Of a DNA stretch of 64,000 nucleotides, positions 35,018-43,536 are shown piece by piece. Below the pieces are notes generated by a model that saw only the letters and a list, made by a program, of their open reading frames with translations, did no database searches and was not told the origin of the DNA. How positions within the stretch are numbered: the first letter of the stretch is position 1; each line of letters opens with the position of its first letter. Source of the DNA: Geothrix sp. GTDB taxonomy: Bacteria > Acidobacteriota > Holophagae > Holophagales > Holophagaceae. The stretch lies in assembly GCF_030219325.1 (NCBI RefSeq), contig NZ_CP126625.1, forward strand, positions 1-64,000. The letters run 5' to 3'. The translations under genes were made by a program, and so were the position numbers.

Positions 35018-35730
35018 GCCTGCGCATCGGCCTCTTCGGACGGGGGCGCCTGGGCTCGGCCATCGCGGCCGAGGTCGGGGACCTCGCCTGGCAGGTGGAC
35101 CAGGGCGAGTCGCCCACGGGGCCTGTGGACGTGGCCATCGACGCCAGCGTGGCCGAGGCCGTGGAAGCGCACCTGGCCTGGGCCCAGGAAACTGGCACGG
35201 ACCTGGTGATCGGGGCCACGGGCTGGACGATGCCGGATCTGGAGGCTCGCGTGGCGGGCCGCATCGGCGTGCTCACCTCCTCGAACTTCTCGCTGACGGT
35301 GGCCCTCATGACCCGCCTCGCCACGGTCATGGGCCGCTTCGCTGCCCTGGATGCGACCCGGGATCCCTACCTGGTGGAGCACCACCACCGCTTGAAGGCC
35401 GACGCGCCCTCGGGCACCGCCAAAACCCTGGCCGCGGCCGTCCTGGCCGGTTGTCCGCGCAAGACCGAGTGGACCCTGGGCACGCCTGCCGCGCACCAGC
35501 TGAACATCGGCGTCGTGCGCGCCGGAGCGGAGTTCGGCACCCATACCGTGGGCCTGGATGCCCCGGCCGAGGTACTCGAACTCACCCACACGGCGCGGTC
35601 CCGGGCCCCCTTCGCGCAGGGCGCCCTGGCGGCGGCCCACTGGCTGCACGGGCGGAAGGGGCTGTTCACCATGGCTGATCTGGCGGCGGACCTGCTCGAT
35701 CCCCTATTCGTTTTCGGAGGCAAGCCATGA
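35014..35730 (+). CDS. dapB: 4-hydroxy-tetrahydrodipicolinate reductase
   Basis: Reduces hydroxy-tetrahydrodipicolinate with NAD(P)H. The 238-residue protein is slightly short for DapB, with a compact dinucleotide-binding start RIGLFGRGRLGSAIAAEV. The family signature is EHHHRLKADAPSGTA (about residues 125-139), containing the catalytic His-His and Lys. GATGWTMPDLEA and SSNFSLTVALMTRLA mark the cofactor and substrate regions. It overlaps lysC (ATGA) before it and dapA (ATGA) after it. Confidence 0.93.
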   Translation: MSLRIGLFGRGRLGSAIAAEVGDLAWQVDQGESPTGPVDVAIDASVAEAVEAHLAWAQETGTDLVIGATGWTMPDLEARVAGRIGVLTSSNFSLTVALMTRLATVMGRFAALDATRDPYLVEHHHRLKADAPSGTAKTLAAAVLAGCPRKTEWTLGTPAAHQLNIGVVRAGAEFGTHTVGLDAPAEVLELTHTARSRAPFAQGALAAAHWLHGRKGLFTMADLAADLLDPLFVFGGKP

Positions 35731-36629
35731 CCCTGGATCTGTCCGGTCTCGCCGTCGCCCTGGCCACGCCCTTCACGCCCGCAGGGACGGTGGACCTGCC
35801 CGCCTTCCGGAAGCTGGTGCGTCACGTGGTGGCCGGCTGCGTGGACACGCTGGTGCCCCTGGGCACCACGGGCGAGGCCTCCACCCTGCTCGATGCGGAG
35901 CGGGATGCGGTCATCGCCGCCTGCCTGGAGGAGAGCAGCGGCCGCCCTGTGATCGTGGGCACGGGCCACAACGCCACGCAGCAGGCCGCAGCCATGACGA
36001 AGCGGGCCCAGGCGCTGGGCGCCGCGGGGGCCCTGGTGGTCACGCCCTACTACAACAAGCCGAACCCCGACGGGCTGGTGGCCCACTACGCCGTCGTCGC
36101 CGAGGCCGCACCGGGCTTCCCCCTCATCGCCTACAACGTGCCGGGCCGCACGGGCCTGAACGTGACGCCGACCGTGCTGATGCGGCTGTGGCAGAACCCC
36201 CAGGTGGTGGCCGTGAAGGAGAGCAGCGGCAGCCTCGCGCAGATCGCCGAGGTGGCCCGCACCCTGCCCCATGGCAAGACCCTGCTCTCCGGCGATGACA
36301 ACCTGGCCCTGGCCTCCATGGCCGTGGGGGCCTCGGGGCTGGTCTCGGTGCTGGGCAACGTCCTGCCCGCCGAGACCGCCGCCATGATCGCCGCGGCCCG
36401 GCGGGGCAACACCCTCGAGGCTCTGCGCCTGCACCAGCAGCTGTTGCCCCTCATGGATGCGCTGTTCGTGGAAAGCAACCCGGTGCCGCTGAAGGCGGCC
36501 CTCAAGCTGCTGGGGATCGGCGAGGACATCGTGCGCCTGCCCCTCATGCCCGCCTCCGCGGCCACCCGCACCCTTCTCGCCGAGGCCCTCTGCCTCGCCA
36601 CCGACGGCACCCTGCCAGGAGTGAAGTGA
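35727..36629 (+). CDS. dapA: 4-hydroxy-tetrahydrodipicolinate synthase
   Basis: Condenses pyruvate and aspartate semialdehyde. The 300-residue TIM barrel has the [14 protein letters not shown] start, [11 protein letters not shown] (about residue 45) and [12 protein letters not shown]. The catalytic tyrosine is in AYNVPGRTG (about residue 135) and the Schiff-base lysine in VAVKESSGS (about residue 163). It has the usual length. Its start overlaps the dapB stop by four bases and its stop overlaps the dapD start by one base, so it is embedded in the coupled lysine operon. Confidence 0.96.
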   Translation: MTLDLSGLAVALATPFTPAGTVDLPAFRKLVRHVVAGCVDTLVPLGTTGEASTLLDAERDAVIAACLEESSGRPVIVGTGHNATQQAAAMTKRAQALGAAGALVVTPYYNKPNPDGLVAHYAVVAEAAPGFPLIAYNVPGRTGLNVTPTVLMRLWQNPQVVAVKESSGSLAQIAEVARTLPHGKTLLSGDDNLALASMAVGASGLVSVLGNVLPAETAAMIAAARRGNTLEALRLHQQLLPLMDALFVESNPVPLKAALKLLGIGEDIVRLPLMPASAATRTLLAEALCLATDGTLPGVK

Positions 36630-37450
36630 TGGTCGTCGACCTCGATTCCATCCACGCCTTCTTCAGCCGCCCTCCCGAAGTGCTGGCGGCCGATCCCGAG
36701 GCCCCGGCCTGGCATCAGATCCTGCTGGTGGCCCTGGAGACCGGCGCCATCCGCGCCGCCGAGCGGCAGGAGGACGGCACCTGGCAGGCCAACACCTGGG
36801 TGAAGCAGGCCATCCTCTGCGGCTTCCGCCGGACGAATCTCGTGGAGATGCCGGGCCCCGGCTTCCCCATGTTCGACAAGACCGCCTACCCGGTGCGCCA
36901 CTTCGGCCTGGAGGATGGCGTGCGGCTCGTCCCGGGTGGCTCCGCCGTGCGGCGCGGGGCCCACATCGCCCGCAGCGTGGTGCTCATGCCCCCGGCCTAC
37001 GTGAACGTGGGCGCCTTCGTCGATGAGGGCACCATGGTGGACAGCCACGCCCTGGTGGGCAGCTGCGCCCAGATCGGCAAGCGCGTGCACCTGTCCGCCG
37101 CGGCCCAGATCGGCGGCGTGCTGGAGCCCGCGGGCGCACGCCCCGTGATCGTGGAGGACGACGCCTTCGTGGGCGGTCTCGTGGGCCTCTTCGAGGGCAT
37201 CGTGGTGCGCAAGCGCGCCGTGCTGGCCTCGGGCGTGGTCATCACGGGGAGCAGCATCATCTACGATCTGGTGAACGGGCGCGAGCTGCGCCAGGAGGTG
37301 CCGGAAGGCGCCGTGGTGGTGCCGGGTTCCCGCCCCGCCTCGGGCGACTATGCCAAGGCTCACGGACTGCAGCTGGCTGCGCCTTGTATCGTGAAGTACC
37401 GCGATGACAAGACCGACGCGGCCACCGCCCTGGAACAGGCCCTGCGCTAG
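36629..37450 (+). CDS. dapD: Tetrahydrodipicolinate N-succinyltransferase
   Basis: Transfers succinyl from succinyl-CoA to tetrahydrodipicolinate, committing this organism to the succinylase branch of diaminopimelate synthesis. The 273-residue protein has the helical N-terminus and a left-handed beta-helix of hexapeptide repeats ([43 protein letters not shown] region, about 110-150). [22 protein letters not shown] follows, and the C-terminal end is [20 protein letters not shown] prefer ATG 36629, overlapping the dapA stop as TGATG; a GTG one codon earlier is in frame. It is the last gene before the octamer-repeat palindrome, so the coupled operon may end here. Confidence 0.94.
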   Translation: MVVDLDSIHAFFSRPPEVLAADPEAPAWHQILLVALETGAIRAAERQEDGTWQANTWVKQAILCGFRRTNLVEMPGPGFPMFDKTAYPVRHFGLEDGVRLVPGGSAVRRGAHIARSVVLMPPAYVNVGAFVDEGTMVDSHALVGSCAQIGKRVHLSAAAQIGGVLEPAGARPVIVEDDAFVGGLVGLFEGIVVRKRAVLASGVVITGSSIIYDLVNGRELRQEVPEGAVVVPGSRPASGDYAKAHGLQLAAPCIVKYRDDKTDAATALEQALR

Positions 37451-37477
37451 TCCACGCCAGAGGGAAGACAAATGATT

Positions 37478-37555
37478 ACCGCCAAGACACCAAGGCGCCA
37501 AGAACTGCAAATGCCCTTTCTGTTTCTTTCCTTGGCGTCTTGGCGTCTTGGCGGT
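37478..37555. repeat. 78-bp palindrome built from CGCCAAGA octamers
   Basis: A 25-bp arm at 37478-37502 and its complement at 37531-37555 differ at two positions and flank a 28-bp AT-rich loop. Each arm consists of about three 8-base units (CTTGGCGT on one strand, CGCCAAGA on the other). It fills the spacer between dapD and the aminotransferase gene. It could terminate the dap operon, but the tandem-unit structure and the similar arm at the glyA terminator suggest a dispersed intergenic repeat. The design parallels the 9-base-unit element at 28177. Confidence 0.75.
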
Positions 37556-37581
37556 GAGTCTTTTTCAAGCGCTTGTCTCGT

Positions 37582-38709
37582 ATGGAACCTTCCATGATCC
37601 CCGCCGACCGCCTATCCCTTCTGAAGCCCTCGCCCATCCGCGCCATCACGGATGGCACGCCGCCCGGGGCCATCCCCCTGGGCCTGGGCGAGCCCACTTG
37701 GGACCTGCCGGAGGTGGCCCGCAAGGCCCTGCTCCGCGAGCCCGGCCCCTGCGCCTACGTGCCCCACGTGGGCCTGCTGGAATTGCGCCGTGCCGTGGCC
37801 GCCTTCCACGGCGCCCAGGTGGACGAGGTGCTCATCACCACGGGTTCGCAGGGGGCGCTGTTCTCCCTGTTCCAGGCCTGGGTGGAGCCCGGCACCCAGG
37901 TGCTGATGCCCGATCCCGGCTTCGTGGCCTACCCGGCCCTGGCCCGCATGGCCGGCGCCGAGCCCGTGACCTACCGGCTCTCCGCCGACCGCTTCCGCCT
38001 GGACGCCGACGAGCTCATCCGCGTGCTGGACGCCACGCCCGGCGCCTCCGCCGTGATCCTCAACCTGCCCTCCAATCCCACGGGCGGCGGCGGTGACCTC
38101 ACGGCCCTGAAGCGCGTGGCCGATGCCTGCACGGCCCGGGGCGTGCTGCTCATCTCCGACGAGGTATACCGCGACCTGCACTTCGGCGTGCGTGCGCCCA
38201 GCCTGCGGGACGTCACCGACCGCGGCGTGGTGACCAGCTCCGTGAGCAAGGGCTGGGGCGCGCCGGGCCTGCGGGTGGGCTGGGCCGTGGGCGATCCCGC
38301 CTGGCTGCTGCCCGCCCGCGTGGTGCATGGCTACGCGGTCACCGGCACCGCCACCCCGGCCCAGTGGGCCGCGCTGGCCCTCCTCGAACACTCCGACACC
38401 GTGCTGGCCGAGGCCCGAGCCGCCGTGCAGCTGCGCTGGCAGGCCCTCGCCGAGGCCCTCCGCGAGGAGCTGGGCCACGCCGTGACCCCGCCCGACGGCA
38501 CCTTCTACCACTTCATGCCCCTGCCCCCCACGGCCCACGCCGATCCCCTGGCCTTCTGCCTGCGCCTGCGCGACGAGGCCAAGGTGGTGCTCATCCCCGG
38601 CCTCGCCTTCGGCGAAGGCGGCCGCGGCCACGCTAGGCTCAGCTTCGCCGCCACGCCGGAGCAGCTGAAGGAGGGTGTGCGGCGCTTGGCGCCGTACTGG
38701 ACGTCATAA
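37582..38709 (+). CDS. Class I/II PLP aminotransferase, probable succinyldiaminopimelate aminotransferase
   Basis: A 375-residue fold-type I aminotransferase. The PLP lysine is in SSVSKGWGAPGLRVGW (about residue 223) and the cofactor-contacting residues are in NLPSNPTGGG (about 160) and ISDEVYRDLHFG (about 192). A C-terminal arginine in GRGHARLSFAA would bind the substrate carboxylate. The position next to dapD, with a lysA-like gene further on, suggests the DapC step (N-succinyl-2-amino-6-ketopimelate to N-succinyl-DAP). Aspartate or aromatic transamination cannot be excluded. In-frame ATGs at 37582 and 37594 are possible; the second has GGAA upstream. It is separated from dapD by the octamer palindrome. 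Confidence 0.72.
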   Translation: MEPSMIPADRLSLLKPSPIRAITDGTPPGAIPLGLGEPTWDLPEVARKALLREPGPCAYVPHVGLLELRRAVAAFHGAQVDEVLITTGSQGALFSLFQAWVEPGTQVLMPDPGFVAYPALARMAGAEPVTYRLSADRFRLDADELIRVLDATPGASAVILNLPSNPTGGGGDLTALKRVADACTARGVLLISDEVYRDLHFGVRAPSLRDVTDRGVVTSSVSKGWGAPGLRVGWAVGDPAWLLPARVVHGYAVTGTATPAQWAALALLEHSDTVLAEARAAVQLRWQALAEALREELGHAVTPPDGTFYHFMPLPPTAHADPLAFCLRLRDEAKVVLIPGLAFGEGGRGHARLSFAATPEQLKEGVRRLAPYWTS

Positions 38710-38763
38710 CGAGGGTTGCCTGCTGTCTAGGCCCATTCCAAGAACGGAGTCAGAATCTCCTAC

Positions 38764-39846
38764 ATGGCCAATCTTCCACCCAAACCATCCGAACAGACCT
38801 TTCCTGGCGGATCTAAGTCCCGTGTCAATCGCGCCGGAGAAAAGGTTCGGGTGAATCTCGCAACGAGTGATGACCTTCACGTCATCGACGAGTGGCGGGC
38901 GGCGCATCGTGCGGTTCTAAATACATTTAAGGCCATCCTCATCCAACGTGGCCGAGGAAAGGGGATCATCTTTGCTCAAAGACACAAGCGTAAGCGCACG
39001 ATCTTCGACAAATTAAAACGATTTCCCGGCATGAATCTATCTCGAATGGACGACGTGGCGGGCTGCCGCCTCATATTCAAAAGCATTAAGGAGCTTTATT
39101 CGTTCAGGGAGAAATTTCATCAAGCTCGATTCAACCATAAGAGAAGAAATTCGGATGAAAAGGACAAATACGACTACATCAAAAAGCCCAAAGAAACGGG
39201 CTATCGCGGTGTCCACGATGTATACGAATACGACGTCAACTCTGTTGTAGGTCGGCCTCTCGCGGGGCTCTATGTTGAAATCCAGTACCGCACCCTTGTA
39301 CAACACGCATGGGCAACCACGGTCGAGGTGATCGGGTTCATTACTGAAAGCCAACCAAAATTTCAACAAGGCGACACGAGATTTGAGCATGCCATGCAAA
39401 TGGCAAGTGAGCTTCTGGCTCGTGCTCATGAGCGAATGAAGGGCCCACTGCCTGAAATATCAGATCGTGACCTTGTTGCTCAGTTTCTAGCTGCAGATCA
39501 AGAGTTAGGCTTGTTGCAAATGCTGCGTGGGTTGAATGCCGCAGACAAGGTCGTATCGTCAAAGAGAAATGCAATTTTGATTTTTTCAGAAGGGAAACCC
39601 CTTGAGGTAAAACAGTACCGCGATGCAACTGATGCGCTTCGTGCGCTGTTTGACCTTGAAAAGCAGATGCCTGATCGAGACATCGTACTTGTTCGCGCAG
39701 ACACCGGCGAGGAGGTTCGATTGGCATTCAAGAACTACTTCTCAGATGCTCGAGACTTCATTCGTTTAATTGAGGATGCGTGCACTAAGCTCACCAAGGC
39801 AAAGAACCTCCTCGACGTATCGTCCTTCAAGGCAGGACAGTCTTAA
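38764..39846 (+). CDS. RelA/SpoT-domain nucleotide pyrophosphotransferase, low-GC acquired gene
   Basis: A 360-residue protein with a lone RelA/SpoT synthetase domain and no HD hydrolase, TGS or ACT. Key segments are RHKRKRTIFDKLKR (about 73-86, ATP/G-loop basic patch), MDDVAGCRLIF (95-105; Asp97 is the metal ligand), KPKETGYRGVHDVYEY (141-156) and VEIQYRTLVQHAW (171-183; Glu172 catalytic). About 70 basic residues precede the domain and about 150 unassigned residues follow it. The gene is visibly AT-richer than all neighbours, with A/T-ending codons, and splits the lysine genes, so it was probably acquired. Lone synthetases of this kind may be alarmone synthetases, toxic tRNA- or nucleotide-modifying enzymes, or phage-defence effectors. 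No antitoxin gene is adjacent and no good ribosome-binding site is seen. Confidence 0.8.
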   Translation: MANLPPKPSEQTFPGGSKSRVNRAGEKVRVNLATSDDLHVIDEWRAAHRAVLNTFKAILIQRGRGKGIIFAQRHKRKRTIFDKLKRFPGMNLSRMDDVAGCRLIFKSIKELYSFREKFHQARFNHKRRNSDEKDKYDYIKKPKETGYRGVHDVYEYDVNSVVGRPLAGLYVEIQYRTLVQHAWATTVEVIGFITESQPKFQQGDTRFEHAMQMASELLARAHERMKGPLPEISDRDLVAQFLAADQELGLLQMLRGLNAADKVVSSKRNAILIFSEGKPLEVKQYRDATDALRALFDLEKQMPDRDIVLVRADTGEEVRLAFKNYFSDARDFIRLIEDACTKLTKAKNLLDVSSFKAGQS

Positions 39847-39910
39847 TCACGAGCGTGACTAGGCGAAACACAAGCAATCAACTCTGCACGCCCACCAGGT
39901 TGAACTTGAA

Positions 39911-41065
39911 ATGAAACCTCTTTTTCCCCTCGAGGACGCCACCTGCCGCCACCTCGCGGAAGCCCACGGCACGCCCTGCTTCGCCTACTCCGCCGCGGCA
40001 GCGGCGGAGCAATTCTCCTCACTACGCAAAGTAATGCCCCCCCGGATGCGTCTGGCCTACGCGGTGAAGGCCAACCCGCACCGGGACCTGCTGGCCTGCT
40101 TCGCGGCCCTGGGCGCCAGCTTCGACTGTGCGTCGATCGGTGAATTGGAGCGGGTGGAGGCGCTGGGGCTGCCGCCCGGCCGCACCTTCTTCGCGGGGCC
40201 GGGCAAGCGGGAGGCGGAGTTGAAGAAGGCCCTGGCCATGGGCGTGCGGGTCCAGGCCGAGGGCTTCGAGGACCTGGCGCGCCTCGACGTGCTGGTGGAC
40301 CGCGAGACCGCCGTGAACCTGCGGGTGCACCCCGCCTTCGACATCGACGAGGGCAACCGCATCATCGGCGGCAGCGGGCCCTCGGCCTTCGGCGTGGACG
40401 AGGAGGCTGTGCCCGCCCTGCTCCAGAAGGCCGCGAACCTGCGCCACGTGCGCATCCGCGGTCTGCACGTGTTCGCCGCCAGCAACCAGCGCGACGCGGC
40501 CAAGCTGCTGGCCATCCACGGCGCGGTGCTGTCCCTGGCGCAGCGCCTGCACGAGGCCCACGGATTGGCCTTCGAGCAGATCGATCTGGGCGGTGGCCTG
40601 GGCATCCCCTACGCGTCGGAGCAGGCCCCGCTGGACCTCGCGACCCTGGGGCGCGGCCACGCCGAGCTGCTGGCGCGGCATCCCTGGTTCACGGGTGAGC
40701 TGATCCTGGAGCCCGGCCGCTTCCTGGCGGGGCCCTGCGGCATGTACCTGGCCCGGGTGGTGCGGATCAAGGAGAGCCGCGGCACGCGCTTCGCCATCCT
40801 GGAGGGCGGCATCAACCACCTGATCCGCCCCCTGCTCACGGGCGAGCCCTTCCCCGTGAAGGCCGTGGGCAAGGGCGAAGGCTCCGTGCAGTACACGCTG
40901 GCCGGGCCCCTCTGCACCAGCCTGGATCGCCTGGGGGAGGCGCGCCTGCCGGAGCTGGCCGCGGGCGATCTGCTGGCCTTCGGCAGCACCGGCGCCTATG
41001 GCCTGAACGAAGGCATGACCCACTTCCTGAGCCATCCGGTACCGCCAGAAGTATGGGTAGGTTGA
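39911..41065 (+). CDS. Fold-III PLP decarboxylase, candidate diaminopimelate decarboxylase (lysA-like)
   Basis: A 384-residue alanine-racemase-fold decarboxylase. The PLP lysine is in AYAVKANPHRDLL (about residue 53). HVFAASNQRD and LGGGLGIPY bind the phosphate and EPGRFLAGPCGMY follows. The specificity motif reads GPLCTSLDRLG where canonical LysA has GPxCESGD; glutamate is replaced. This wording also occurs in fold-III decarboxylases outside lysine synthesis, such as exosortase-associated and glutamyl-carrier decarboxylases. The location beside the dap genes favours the last lysine step, but the motif weakens it. It follows the low-GC RelA/SpoT gene after 64 bp and is convergent with the TPR gene. 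Confidence 0.65.
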   Translation: MKPLFPLEDATCRHLAEAHGTPCFAYSAAAAAEQFSSLRKVMPPRMRLAYAVKANPHRDLLACFAALGASFDCASIGELERVEALGLPPGRTFFAGPGKREAELKKALAMGVRVQAEGFEDLARLDVLVDRETAVNLRVHPAFDIDEGNRIIGGSGPSAFGVDEEAVPALLQKAANLRHVRIRGLHVFAASNQRDAAKLLAIHGAVLSLAQRLHEAHGLAFEQIDLGGGLGIPYASEQAPLDLATLGRGHAELLARHPWFTGELILEPGRFLAGPCGMYLARVVRIKESRGTRFAILEGGINHLIRPLLTGEPFPVKAVGKGEGSVQYTLAGPLCTSLDRLGEARLPELAAGDLLAFGSTGAYGLNEGMTHFLSHPVPPEVWVG

Positions 41066-41066
41066 G

Positions 41067-42878
41067 CTAGCTGAGCAGCGGGATCCAGGCGGGCTGCTGG
41101 TTCTTGGGCAGGGCCTTCACCTTTTCCAGGAGCTTCAGGCGCACCTGCCAGATCTTGTCGCCGGGGAAGAGGGCGCGGCCCCGCAGCAGGTCCTCCTCGG
41201 CCTCGTCCCACTTGGCCTGGCTGGCGTGGGCGAAGCAGAGGGTGAGGTGCAACCGCCCCGCCCGGCTGCGCAGATCCGCGCTGTCGGGCTGGGCGCGCAG
41301 CAGCGCGTCCACCACCTTGCGGGCAGCCTCGAGGTCGCCGTTCTGCAGGTGCTTCTGGAACTCGGGCAGGCTGGCGCCGCTGACCCCGCCCGCGAGGCCG
41401 GCCCGCGCCTTCTCCAGCAGCTGGGCGCCGGCGGCATCGTTGGGGCTGGCTTTCACCAGGGCCTCGGCCCGCAGGTAGGCGCGCAGGGGATCGGCGCCCA
41501 TGGCGCTCTCGGCCTCCTGCCGCAGGGCGCCGGGGGATTCGGTCAGGTCGGGGGCCTGGGCCTGCTGGGCCACGGGGGCCACGGCGGCAGCCCGGGCGGC
41601 GCGGACCTCCTCCTTCAGGGCCTGGTCCTTGCGGTAGCCGTGGACGAGGGCCAGCACCACGATCACGGCCAGCAGGCCGCCGCCGATGGCCGCGAGGAAC
41701 TTGGGCTCCCTCAGCCAGGGCATCTGCTCGGTGGCCTCCCGCAGGCGGTCCGGTAGGGAGGGGCCCTCCCGGGGGGCGGTGGAGGTCTGCTGCAGGGCGG
41801 CCGGGGGCTCGACGCCCTGGGGCTCGCCGGGAGCCGGGTAGTCGTCCACGGCCATGGCGATGCGGCCCTGGGCATCCAGGGTCATCACGGGGGCCGCGGG
41901 GCGGGTTTCGGGCGCGGGGCGGCCGGCGGGCTTCCGGCAGCGCTCCAGGCCGTTCAGGGCCCGGGCGTTGCCCGGATCCAGGCGCAGGGCCTGCTGGAAG
42001 GTGAAGGCGGCCTCCTCGTGGCGCTGGAGGCTGAGCAGGTGTTCGGCCTGCCGGAGCTTCAGGTCGAGGCTGTCGGGTTCCACGGGGGCGGTGGGAGCGG
42101 ACGCCGGAGCCGTCAACGCCGAGGTGGCCTGGCCCACCTCCTTGCGGGCCTCCCGCAGGTAGCCCGCGATCTCGTGCCGCTCAGGTTCCAGGGCGAGGAT
42201 CCGCTCCCACTTGGTGATGGCCTCTTCGGTCAGGCCCATGTCGTAGAGCTGGACGGCCTCCCGCAGCAGCTTGTCGATGTCCTCATCGGCATGATGGGCC
42301 GCCACGGACACGGGGGCCGGAGCGGGCTCGGCGTGGATGGGCCCCAGGCCCAGCTCGCGGCGGGCCCCGTTGGCGTAGCCCCGGGCGAGGGCGTGGGCCG
42401 GATCCAGCGTCAGGACCTGGTCCCATTTCTTCAGGGCGTCCTGGAGCTGGCCCATGTCGTAGAGGGTGCAGCCCTCGGCCAGCAGGCGCTCGGGATCCAG
42501 CTGGCCCGTGATCACCTTCGGCGGCTCCGCCACGGCGGCCAGGGCCGCCTCCGGCGACGTGGAGCGAGGATCCGCCTGGACTGGGGCCGGAACCGGCGCG
42601 GGGACGGGCTCGGGTGCGGGCGGGGGCTCGGGTGCGGCCACAACCGCCGGCTCGGGCTCGGGCTCGGGCTCGGGGGGAGCGGGCGGCGCGGCCTGGGCGG
42701 CGGCCTCCCGGAGGGCCAGGAGGTGCTGCTTCACGGCAAGCAGGCGCTCCCTGGCTTCGCCGTGGGTGGGGTTCTGCTTGAGGATGGCCTGCCAGATCTG
42801 TCCAGCCTTGACGACCTCCCCCTGGGCGAAGAGATCATCCGCCTGGCGGAGGTAGGGCGCGTAGGGATCGGTGGTCAT
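41067..42878 (-). CDS. TPR-repeat membrane protein with internal transmembrane helix
   Basis: A 603-residue protein of unknown role. It has an N-terminal TPR-like unit (PYLRQADDLFAQGEVVKAGQIWQAILKQNPTHGEA, residues 5-39), a Pro/Glu-Ala linker, and further TPR units at about 125-165, 195-235 and 265-305. A single transmembrane helix (AAIGGGLLAVIVVLALVHG, about residue 400) is followed by a periplasmic C-terminal part with two more repeat-like helical pairs. The N-terminal repeats would be cytoplasmic. It is last in an operon with an FHA protein (14 bp upstream), LolA-like and MBL genes. The FHA neighbour suggests a phosphothreonine-dependent scaffold. Confidence 0.75.
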   Translation of the reverse strand: MTTDPYAPYLRQADDLFAQGEVVKAGQIWQAILKQNPTHGEARERLLAVKQHLLALREAAAQAAPPAPPEPEPEPEPAVVAAPEPPPAPEPVPAPVPAPVQADPRSTSPEAALAAVAEPPKVITGQLDPERLLAEGCTLYDMGQLQDALKKWDQVLTLDPAHALARGYANGARRELGLGPIHAEPAPAPVSVAAHHADEDIDKLLREAVQLYDMGLTEEAITKWERILALEPERHEIAGYLREARKEVGQATSALTAPASAPTAPVEPDSLDLKLRQAEHLLSLQRHEEAAFTFQQALRLDPGNARALNGLERCRKPAGRPAPETRPAAPVMTLDAQGRIAMAVDDYPAPGEPQGVEPPAALQQTSTAPREGPSLPDRLREATEQMPWLREPKFLAAIGGGLLAVIVVLALVHGYRKDQALKEEVRAARAAAVAPVAQQAQAPDLTESPGALRQEAESAMGADPLRAYLRAEALVKASPNDAAGAQLLEKARAGLAGGVSGASLPEFQKHLQNGDLEAARKVVDALLRAQPDSADLRSRAGRLHLTLCFAHASQAKWDEAEEDLLRGRALFPGDKIWQVRLKLLEKVKALPKNQQPAWIPLLS

Positions 42879-42892
42879 GGTGTCTTTCGCGG

Positions 42893-43507
42893 TCAGTGCA
42901 GCGGGAACTCTTCCGTGTTGCGCACCAGGAGCATGAAGGTGCTGTTCCCGCAGGTGAATTCCTGCTGGCTGATGAGCTGGACCGGGCCCGTGATGCGCTC
43001 GCCGTTCACCAGGGTGCCGTTGGTGGACTGCTGGTCGCTGATCCACACCGTGCCGTCCTTGTGGATCTCCAGCAGGGCGTGCCGGCGCGAGGTCTCCGGA
43101 TCGCGCGTGACCACGTCGCCCTCCTCCCGGCCGATGACGATCTGGGGCTGCTCGAGGACCTGCACGGTGGAGGCCTGGGGCCCGGTCAGGAAGGCCAGGG
43201 TGAACTTCAGGCCCGGGGGCATGCCCGGCACCTGGAGGCCGGCGGCCACCAGCATGGCTTCCCGGTCCCGCTTGGCGGTGGTGCGGGCCGCGGGGATGGG
43301 TGTGGGGGGCGTGGGCTCGGCTTCGGGCATGAAGGCCGGCATGGGATGGGCGAGGGTGCCGTCCAGGGGTGCCTGGGCCAGGGCCGGATTGGCCACTTCG
43401 AAGACATGGCTGCACTTGGGGCACTTGAACCGCTTGCTCCGGGCGGCACCGAAACGGCCGTCATCGTACTGGAAGCGGGCCTGGCAGGCCGGGCACACCA
43501 CAATCAT
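42893..43507 (-). CDS. Zinc-ribbon FHA-domain protein
   Basis: A 204-residue cytoplasmic protein. The first 40 residues form an MJ0042-type zinc ribbon (VVCPACQARFQYDD with CPKCSHVFEV). A linker follows, then an FHA domain (about 115-200) with the phosphothreonine-binding GREEGDVVTRDPETSRRHALLE and STNGTLVNGERI. FHA domains read phosphothreonine, but no Ser/Thr kinase is in the window. It sits 14 bp before the TPR membrane protein gene, which is a likely partner. Confidence 0.85.
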   Translation of the reverse strand: MIVVCPACQARFQYDDGRFGAARSKRFKCPKCSHVFEVANPALAQAPLDGTLAHPMPAFMPEAEPTPPTPIPAARTTAKRDREAMLVAAGLQVPGMPPGLKFTLAFLTGPQASTVQVLEQPQIVIGREEGDVVTRDPETSRRHALLEIHKDGTVWISDQQSTNGTLVNGERITGPVQLISQQEFTCGNSTFMLLVRNTEEFPLH

Positions 43508-43536
43508 CGAGCCCCCGTGAAGCTTTTGAAGTGTAC

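Noticed and set aside
42560-42700. Apparent tandem repeat of Pro-Glu codons in the TPR gene
   Set aside because: A low-complexity Pro/Glu/Ala linker in a coding region, not a CRISPR or regulatory repeat.
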